A stretch of DNA of 64,000 bases. Source: Amycolatopsis cihanbeyliensis. Lineage in GTDB: Bacteria; Actinomycetota; Actinomycetes; Mycobacteriales; Pseudonocardiaceae. Position 1 is the stretch's first letter. The number at the start of each line of letters is the position of its first letter. Below are positions 58,834 to 64,000 of the stretch, piece after piece. The position numbers and the translations under genes were made by a program. A model generated the notes under the pieces. That model ran no database searches. It had not been told where the DNA came from and saw nothing but the letters and a program-made list of their open reading frames with translations. The stretch spans positions 5,614,001 to 5,678,000 of the forward strand of contig NZ_VFML01000001.1 in NCBI RefSeq assembly GCF_006715045.1. The letters run 5' to 3'.

Positions 58834-60531
58834 ATGAGTCGGTTCGTGGAAACGATGGTCGCGTCGGCGGTGGCGTCGGACGAGGACGGTCGGCAACGCG
58901 GCATGGTCACCGGCGAGCCGGACGAGCCCGTCCGGCGGACCTGGGGTGAGGTGCACGAGGAGGCCCGCAGGGCGGCGGGCGCACTGGTCGAGGACGGCCT
59001 CGGCCGGGGAGACGCGGTTGCCGTGCTGGCCGCCGCGCCCGCGCTGATCGCGCCGACCGTGCAGGCGGTCTGGCTGGCCGGCGGCAGCGTCACCATGCTG
59101 CACCAGCCGACCCCGCGTACCGACCTGGCCGAGTGGGCCGAGGACACCGTGCGGGTGCTGGGCATGATCGGTTCCCGGCTGGTGTTGCTGGGCGAGCCCT
59201 TCGACCAGCTGGCGCCGGTGCTCACCGAGCACGGGATCGCCTTCCGGACGATCACCGACCTGCTCGCGGGGGAGCCGCTGCCCGAGCCGGTGCCGACCGA
59301 AGAAGGCGACTCGGCGCTGCTGCAGCTCACCAGCGGCTCGACGGCGGAACCCAAGGCGGTGCGGATCACCCACCGCAACCTGCTGTCGAACATGACCGCG
59401 ATGGCGGAGGCGGCGGAGTTCGTCTTCGCCGAGGACGTGATGGTGTCCTGGCTGCCGACCTTCCACGACATGGGCATGGTCGGCTTCCTGACGCTGCCGA
59501 TGACCTTCGGCGTCGAACTGGTCAAGGTGACCCCGGTCGAGTTCCTCTCCGGGCCGCTGATCTGGCCCACACTGATCAGCAAGTACCGCGGTACCGCCAC
59601 GGCGGCCCCCAACTTCGCCTACGCGATCGTGGGCAGGCGGATGGCGAAGGTCGAGGACGACACCACCTATGACCTTTCCAGCCTGCGCATCGCGCTGAAC
59701 GGCGCCGAGCCGATCGACGAGGGTGCGGTCCGGATGTTCACCGAGGCCGGTGCCCGGTTCGGGCTGGACCCGCGGGCGGTGTTCCCCGCGTACGGCATGG
59801 CCGAGTCGACCCTCGCGGTGTCCTTCGTACCGGTGGGCACGGGCCTTTCCCTCGACGTGGTCGAGGCGCGGGCGCTGGAGGCCGAGCAGCGTGCGGTTCC
59901 GGTGCCCGAGGACGATCCGCGCCGTGGCACCGAGGAGGTGCGCTCCTTCGCCAGGCTGGGCAGGCCGCTGCCCGGGTTGGAAGCCGAGATCGTGGACGAG
60001 CACGGAAACCGGCTGGCCGAACGCGAGGTCGGCGAGATCCGGCTACGCGGGGTGGCGGTGACCCCGGGCTACCTGACCATGGACGGCCCGGCGGTCACTC
60101 AGGATGCCGATGGCTGGCTCGCCACCGGGGATCTCGGTTACCTGGTCGACGGCCAGATCATCATCTGCGGCCGGGCCAAGGACGTGATCATTATGGGCGG
60201 TCGCAACATCTATCCCACAGATATCGAACGCGCCGCCACCTCGGTGGAGGGTGTGCGGGCCGGCAACGCGGTCGCCGTGCGGATCGACGCGGGCACCAAG
60301 CGGGAGCGGTTCGCGGTGGTGCTGGAGTCGAAACTGGCCGGCGACCAGGAGGCCGAGCGCGCACTGGCCAAGGAGGTCTCCGCGCGGGTGCGGGACGCGG
60401 TGGAGATCCGTCCCTACTCCGTGGTCGTGCTGGCGCCGGGCAACCTGCCCAAGACGCCATCGGGCAAGGTGAAGCGGGCGGCGACGGCCAGCCAGTACGC
60501 CGAGCGGGTCGCGGGGGGCTCGGCTTCCTAG
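58834..60531 (+). CDS. Fatty-acyl-AMP ligase / acyl-CoA synthetase (Pks16-like)
   Basis: A 565-residue ANL enzyme of the FAAL-like class. The AMP loop LQLTSGSTAEPKAVRITHRN is near residue 167, SWLPTFHDMGMVG near 207, AYGMAESTLAV near 322, LATGDLGYLVDGQIIICGR near 430 and the lysine in LPKTPSGKVKRAA near 548. Its place between ispE and pth matches Rv1013 (pks16). It would activate fatty acids as acyl-AMPs; whether CoA or a carrier protein accepts them is not visible. Confidence 0.9.
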   Translation: MSRFVETMVASAVASDEDGRQRGMVTGEPDEPVRRTWGEVHEEARRAAGALVEDGLGRGDAVAVLAAAPALIAPTVQAVWLAGGSVTMLHQPTPRTDLAEWAEDTVRVLGMIGSRLVLLGEPFDQLAPVLTEHGIAFRTITDLLAGEPLPEPVPTEEGDSALLQLTSGSTAEPKAVRITHRNLLSNMTAMAEAAEFVFAEDVMVSWLPTFHDMGMVGFLTLPMTFGVELVKVTPVEFLSGPLIWPTLISKYRGTATAAPNFAYAIVGRRMAKVEDDTTYDLSSLRIALNGAEPIDEGAVRMFTEAGARFGLDPRAVFPAYGMAESTLAVSFVPVGTGLSLDVVEARALEAEQRAVPVPEDDPRRGTEEVRSFARLGRPLPGLEAEIVDEHGNRLAEREVGEIRLRGVAVTPGYLTMDGPAVTQDADGWLATGDLGYLVDGQIIICGRAKDVIIMGGRNIYPTDIERAATSVEGVRAGNAVAVRIDAGTKRERFAVVLESKLAGDQEAERALAKEVSARVRDAVEIRPYSVVVLAPGNLPKTPSGKVKRAATASQYAERVAGGSAS

Positions 60532-60540
60532 CCGGGCCAC

Positions 60541-60903
60541 CTACCTGGGTACTACCCGGCGCCAGAGCGGCTTGCGGGCATGGCTGTGCTCCAGCGCGGG
60601 TGCCACGTACGGGCCGCTCGGTCCGGCACCGCCCGCCGGCACGCCGACCTGCTGTGCGACGAGGGTGCTCTCCACCAGCCGGAGGAACGCGTCCACGGCC
60701 GCCTCGTCGTAGCCACGCCTGCCGAGCGGCGTGCGGCTGAAGGAGACCTCGTGGACGACGGCGGCCGAGATGTTGTCCTCGCCCTCCAAGGTGGCGGCCA
60801 CCCGGTCCAGGAACCGGTCGACCTGGACCTCGTTGTAGCCCCTGGTGCCGAGCGCGGCCCTGGGGAAGCGAACGTTGTGGACGTCCTCAGCGGTCACTGC
60901 CAT
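60541..60903 (-). CDS. DivIVA-domain protein (tandem paralogue 2)
   Basis: A 120-residue protein with two copies of the short DivIVA N-terminal motif: RGYNEVQVDRFLDRVAATLE and RGYDEAAVDAFLRLVESTLV, each preceded by VxFxRxxLGxR. This motif targets curved membrane in DivIVA/Wag31, but here there is no long coiled coil, only a basic tail (HARKPLWRRVVPR). ATG 60903. It is 32 bp after its paralogue on the same strand. Role in polar growth is a guess. Confidence 0.78.
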   Translation of the reverse strand: MAVTAEDVHNVRFPRAALGTRGYNEVQVDRFLDRVAATLEGEDNISAAVVHEVSFSRTPLGRRGYDEAAVDAFLRLVESTLVAQQVGVPAGGAGPSGPYVAPALEHSHARKPLWRRVVPR

Positions 60904-60935
60904 GGTGTGCCCCCGGGGGATGGGAGTTGGGCGGG

Positions 60936-61322
60936 TTACAGGTGTTCCCTTTCCGGCGCGGGCCGGGAGTCGCCCCGGTCCGCGTGGCTGGTGTGCTCGT
61001 TGTGCTCGTCCACCGCGGGAGACTGCTCCCTCGCGGCCGGCACGCGGTGCGCGTCCCCGCTCAGGCCGCTGCGGCCGAGCAGTTCCTCCTCGGCGGCGTC
61101 CAGGAACGCGTCGACCTCCCGCTCGTCGTAGCCTCGCCGGCCGATGAGTGGCCGGGAGAACTCGACATGGTGGACCTCGGCCGCGGTCAGGTCGTCCTCC
61201 CCGGACAGCGTCAGCGCGATGCGCCGTAGGAAGGCGTCGACCTCGTCCTTGGCGTAACCGCGGCGACCGATCGGGGCGGTGCCGAAATCCACGCTGCGGG
61301 CATCGTCGGCGGTCAGCGACAT
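60936..61322 (-). CDS. DivIVA-domain protein (tandem paralogue 1)
   Basis: A 128-residue protein with the same doubled motif: [20 protein letters not shown] and [21 protein letters not shown] hydrophilic His/Glu/Arg-rich tail follows, different from the neighbour's. The two genes arose by duplication of the first 80 residues. Both start just after a motif of MxxTAxDxxxV type. No membrane segment. Confidence 0.78.
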   Translation of the reverse strand: MSLTADDARSVDFGTAPIGRRGYAKDEVDAFLRRIALTLSGEDDLTAAEVHHVEFSRPLIGRRGYDEREVDAFLDAAEEELLGRSGLSGDAHRVPAAREQSPAVDEHNEHTSHADRGDSRPAPEREHL

Positions 61323-61522
61323 CGGGGCTCACTTCCAGGCGGGGCTACGTGCGTGCCGCCTTCCGTGGTAGCCGGTCACGGACCGATCACGCCAGGGTCG
61401 AGAACCGTGTCGACTCGAATAGGGGCGTAAATGACCGCGTTTGGGTGAGTGCCCGGACACGTAACGTTAGGCTGACCACACCGCTCGGGGGTGGTCAGGA
61501 TCTCCTTGCGCGAGGTTCCCGG

Positions 61523-62116
61523 TCATGCCGCGTGGAAGGCGTTCTGCGCGGCGGCAAGTCCACTGCCGACCAGGGCCTCGGCCGCGTCAGCAGCGCGATC
61601 GAGGTGCAGCGCGAGCTCCCTGCGCTGCACGGTCGAGAAGTCCTTCAGCACGTGGTCGGCGGGATCCATCCGGCCGGATGGTCGGTCGACGCCGAACCGG
61701 ACCCGGTAGTACTCCTTCGTGCCCAGGGACTTCGTGATGGAGCGGAGTCCATTGTGGCCGTTGTCGCCGCCGCCGAGTTTCAGCCGCAGCGCGCCGAAGG
61801 GCAGGTCCAGCTCGTCGTGGACGACGACCACCGACTCCGGACCGACCTTGAAGAACCGCGCGGTGCCCGCCACCGGGCCGCCGGAGAGGTTCATGAACGA
61901 GCGCGGCTTGACCAGCACCACCTTGCGGCCGGCGAGCCGCCCCTCCAGCACCTCGGCCCCGCCCTTGTGCGCCTTGAACCTGCCGCCGACCCTGGCCGCG
62001 AGCTCGTCGAGCACGAGAAACCCGACGTTGTGCCGGTTGCCCGCGTAGCGGGGCCCCGGATTGCCGAGGCCGACGAGCAGCACCAGCTCGCCGGCCCCGG
62101 GCAGATCCTGTGTCAC
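61523..62116 (-). CDS. pth: Peptidyl-tRNA hydrolase
   Basis: A 197-residue enzyme recycling stalled peptidyl-tRNA. Motifs are [19 protein letters not shown] (catalytic His and Asn), [32 protein letters not shown] and [16 protein letters not shown] start. It is 10 bp after rplY in the conserved rplY-pth pair. Confidence 0.95.
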   Translation of the reverse strand: MTQDLPGAGELVLLVGLGNPGPRYAGNRHNVGFLVLDELAARVGGRFKAHKGGAEVLEGRLAGRKVVLVKPRSFMNLSGGPVAGTARFFKVGPESVVVVHDELDLPFGALRLKLGGGDNGHNGLRSITKSLGTKEYYRVRFGVDRPSGRMDPADHVLKDFSTVQRRELALHLDRAADAAEALVGSGLAAAQNAFHAA

Positions 62117-62126
62117 TGGTCCGAGC

Positions 62127-62774
62127 TTACTGCGCGGCGGACTCGCTCTCCGACTTGTCCTCGACCACGCCGGCGCCCTCGGCGTCGACGTCGGCCTCCA
62201 TCGACTCCTCGGTCGGCGACTCGTTCACGCCGACGACCATGTACTCGGGGTCGGTCACCAGCTCGGCACCCGCGGGCAGGGTGACCTGCGCGGCGAGGAT
62301 GTGCGTGCCGATCTCGGCGCCCTCGACGGAGATCTCGAGCTGCTCCGGGATGTGCAGCGCCTCGACCTCGATCTGCAGGGTGTCCAGCTCCTGGTGGACC
62401 AGGGTGCCGGGGGCCGGGTTGCCGGTGAGCACGACCGGGATGTCCACGGTCACCTTCTCGCCCCGCTTCACCACGAGCAGGTCCACGTGCTCGATGTAGT
62501 TCTTCAGCGGGTGCACGGTGATGGTCTTGGTCAGGGCCAGCTCGGTGCCCTTCTCGGCCTTCTCCTTGGCGCCCGCGACATCCAGGGTGAGCACGGCGTT
62601 CTGGCCGTTGTCCCGGATGACCCTGGCGAAGTCCACGGCGGGCAGGGAGAGATGCCGCGGGTCGGCGCCGTGGCCGTAGAGCACCGCGGGGATCTTGCCC
62701 GCGCGGCGGGTGCGGCGCGCAGCGCCCTTGCCGAACTCGGTGCGCGGCTCGACGGTCAGACGTACCTCGGACAC
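62127..62774 (-). CDS. rplY: 50S ribosomal protein L25/general stress protein Ctc
   Basis: A 215-residue long-form L25 binding 5S rRNA: the N-terminal L25 domain ([20 protein letters not shown], then [13 protein letters not shown]) and C-terminal TL5 beta domain ([20 protein letters not shown]), ending in an acidic tail. GTG start with GGAGAG upstream. It is the first gene of the rplY-pth operon; the 199 bp upstream hold its promoter and no RNA gene that I can find. Confidence 0.95.
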   Translation of the reverse strand: MSEVRLTVEPRTEFGKGAARRTRRAGKIPAVLYGHGADPRHLSLPAVDFARVIRDNGQNAVLTLDVAGAKEKAEKGTELALTKTITVHPLKNYIEHVDLLVVKRGEKVTVDIPVVLTGNPAPGTLVHQELDTLQIEVEALHIPEQLEISVEGAEIGTHILAAQVTLPAGAELVTDPEYMVVGVNESPTEESMEADVDAEGAGVVEDKSESESAAQ

Positions 62775-62973
62775 GGTGGTGCTCTCCTTGCGTGGGGATC
62801 AGGCCTGTTGCGGGTGGTTGTTCGGCGGCGAATCCACGATGCCGCAGGCACGACGTGCGCAGCGGGTGGCAACTCGAGCCGCCGCGTCGATCACGTCGGG
62901 CACCGGGGGAGCCCGCCTCGCCGAGACAACCTGCACAGTCTAGAGCAGGCTTTTTGCCTTCCCGACAGGGGCC

Positions 62974-63852
62974 TTACTCACCGTCCAGTTCCCGGATGAC
63001 CGGAGCGAGGTCCGCCATCGCAGGCTCGAACACGGTCAGGTAGCTGAAGCCGTAGCGCTCGCGGCGTTCCCGCAGCAGGTCGGCCATCCGGGCGGGGTCG
63101 CCGGCCAGCACCTGGGGCGCGTCGAGCAGCTCGTCCGCGCCGAGGTCGAGGTGCGGGATCTCCGCGGCCCAGCGGTCCAACTCGGCCCGCGGGTCCCCGG
63201 TCCGTGCCACGTGCTGGATCAGCAGGTTCGACTCGATCTCCGCCGCGCGCTCGCCTGCCTGCTCGCGGAAGAAGGCCACGCGCTCGTCGAGCTCCGCGGC
63301 GGTGGCCAGGTGGAAGGTGCCCGGCGGGTGGCCCGGCGCCTGGCGCAGCCCGCTGAACCCGGCGATGGCGGCATGCCGGGCGGCCAGCGCCAGCACACCG
63401 TCGCTGTTGCCCGCGATCAGCAGCGGGGGAGCGGGGGTGTCCTCCTCGGCGAACCGGCGGCGCAGCTCGCCGAGCGCCCGCTCGAGGACGTCGATGCGCT
63501 CGCCCGCCGGCAGCCACGGCAGGCCCGCGTCGTCGAACTCCGACTTCATGTGCCCGGCGCCGACGCCGAGCTCCAGGCGGTCGCCGGTGAGCGCCGCGGT
63601 GGTGCGCACCTCGCGCGCCAGCAGTGTCGGGTTGTAGAACGGCACGTTCAGCACGAAGGGGGTGAACCGGATGCGTTCGGTCACCGCGGCCGCCGCGGCG
63701 AACGCCGGAAACGGTGCGGGCCTGCCTGGTCCGATGTGATCCGACACGGCGATGACGTCGTAGCCGAGTTCCTCCGCCCGGCGGCATTTCGCGTACCACT
63801 CCGCAGGGCCGCCGACCGTACGCAGGCTCACCCCGAACCGAAACCCTCGCAT
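62974..63852 (-). CDS. LLM-class (F420-type) flavin-dependent oxidoreductase
   Basis: A 292-residue luciferase-like TIM-barrel oxidoreductase. It has MRGFRFGVSLRTVGGPAEWY, DVIAVSDHIGPGRPAPFPAF, LGVGAGHMKSEFDDAGLPW and GNSDGVLALAARHA, typical of the TIGR03621-like F420-dependent group. The substrate is unknown. It lies between rplY and prs on the same strand and is not in the mycobacterial version of the block. Confidence 0.88.
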   Translation of the reverse strand: MRGFRFGVSLRTVGGPAEWYAKCRRAEELGYDVIAVSDHIGPGRPAPFPAFAAAAAVTERIRFTPFVLNVPFYNPTLLAREVRTTAALTGDRLELGVGAGHMKSEFDDAGLPWLPAGERIDVLERALGELRRRFAEEDTPAPPLLIAGNSDGVLALAARHAAIAGFSGLRQAPGHPPGTFHLATAAELDERVAFFREQAGERAAEIESNLLIQHVARTGDPRAELDRWAAEIPHLDLGADELLDAPQVLAGDPARMADLLRERRERYGFSYLTVFEPAMADLAPVIRELDGE

Positions 63853-63921
63853 GACCGCGAACCTACGCCCCGGCTCGGCACCTCGCCCGCTGTTTCGCTC
63901 CCGGCGTTCAGTGCCTGTTTC

Positions 63922-64000
63922 TCAGGCGCTGCCGTCGAAGAGACTGGTGACGGAGCCGTCCTCGAAGACCTCCTGGATCGCGCGGGCCAGCAGCGGCGCG
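63922..64000 (-). CDS. prs: Ribose-phosphate pyrophosphokinase, C-terminal fragment
   Basis: Read from the right edge on the minus strand, the last 25 codons give APLLARAIQEVFEDGSVTSL and then FDGSA before the stop. This is the characteristic end of actinobacterial PRPP synthetase. Its position after rplY matches Rv1017c in mycobacteria. The rest lies outside the window. Confidence 0.85.
   Translation of the reverse strand, partial: APLLARAIQEVFEDGSVTSLFDGSA

Noticed and set aside
55186..60003. An open frame of about 1,600 codons on the minus strand
   Set aside because: It runs antisense to TetR, ispE, ABC-F and the acyl-AMP ligase, has low-complexity Arg/Ala/Pro composition and no domain.
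62775..62973. tRNA or other RNA gene between rplY and the LLM oxidoreductase
   Set aside because: No cloverleaf or T-arm consensus is visible; it appears to be only the rplY promoter region.
1..64000. CRISPR arrays, insertion sequences, integrase genes or prophage
   Set aside because: No regularly spaced repeats, transposase or integrase motifs were seen on either strand.

Overview
The window is high-GC actinomycete DNA with codon bias typical of the group, frequent GTG/TTG starts and tightly packed, often 4-bp-overlapping operons. The order pmt / rsmI / pabB / metG-tatD-rpfB-ksgA / ispE / acyl-AMP ligase / pth-rplY / (prs) at 37.4-64 kb follows the mycobacterial Rv1002c-Rv1017c block. Together with the Rpf protein, F420-type oxidoreductase, DUF397 and DUF3558 genes and no mycolate genes, it points to Pseudonocardiales (Amycolatopsis/Prauserella-like). 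The genus is inference.

Left part (0-18.5 kb) is accessory metabolism: the first codons of a response regulator leaving the left edge, a lipid-type acyl-CoA ligase + SDR divergent from a TetR regulator, an aromatic amino acid decarboxylase, an MgtE magnesium transporter, and a complete trans-4-hydroxy-L-proline catabolic operon (6.2-13.1 kb). That operon has an XRE-cupin regulator, a three-subunit D-hydroxyproline dehydrogenase, a deaminase, a 2-epimerase and a 2-oxoglutarate-semialdehyde dehydrogenase. The same 16-bp site lies before the regulator and before the operon. Next come a TetR/hydrolase pair with twin palindromic operators, a secreted S1-protease-like protein lacking its active serine, an XRE(DUF5753)-DUF397 module and an Eis-like acetyltransferase.

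The most notable system is at 18.6-23.9 kb: a complete lasso peptide cluster (precursor, cyclase, RRE protein, leader peptidase, ABC exporter, LuxR regulator). The 15-residue core LLQFSGNDRLILSKN is a new-looking member of the citrulassin family, whose Arg9 can be converted to citrulline by a deiminase encoded elsewhere. No deiminase gene is in this window. The 35-codon precursor gene is too short for usual gene finders.

The middle (24-37.4 kb) holds a multidrug-type ABC half-transporter, an NTF2-like protein, an SGNH hydrolase, a MOSC protein, a secreted GH20 hexosaminidase with a dre-like site, an AKR with a MmyB-like regulator, and an uncharacterised three-gene membrane operon in which two adjacent proteins carry the same Gly-rich THGPMSGAT motif. 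A Ser/Thr kinase with an N-terminal multi-pass membrane domain closes the section.

The right part (37.4-64 kb) is the conserved housekeeping block. It is interrupted between ksgA and ispE by about 5.9 kb: an S-box-type riboswitch, a 30-residue Arg/Cys-rich leader peptide, an orphan MetN-like ATPase with degraded catalytic motifs, a WXG100-like secretion-substrate pair, a DUF3558 lipoprotein, and an MFS exporter/TetR pair with a near-perfect operator. A dispersed non-coding repeat occurs at 28.0 kb and again, inverted and longer, at 56.9 kb. The window ends inside prs.
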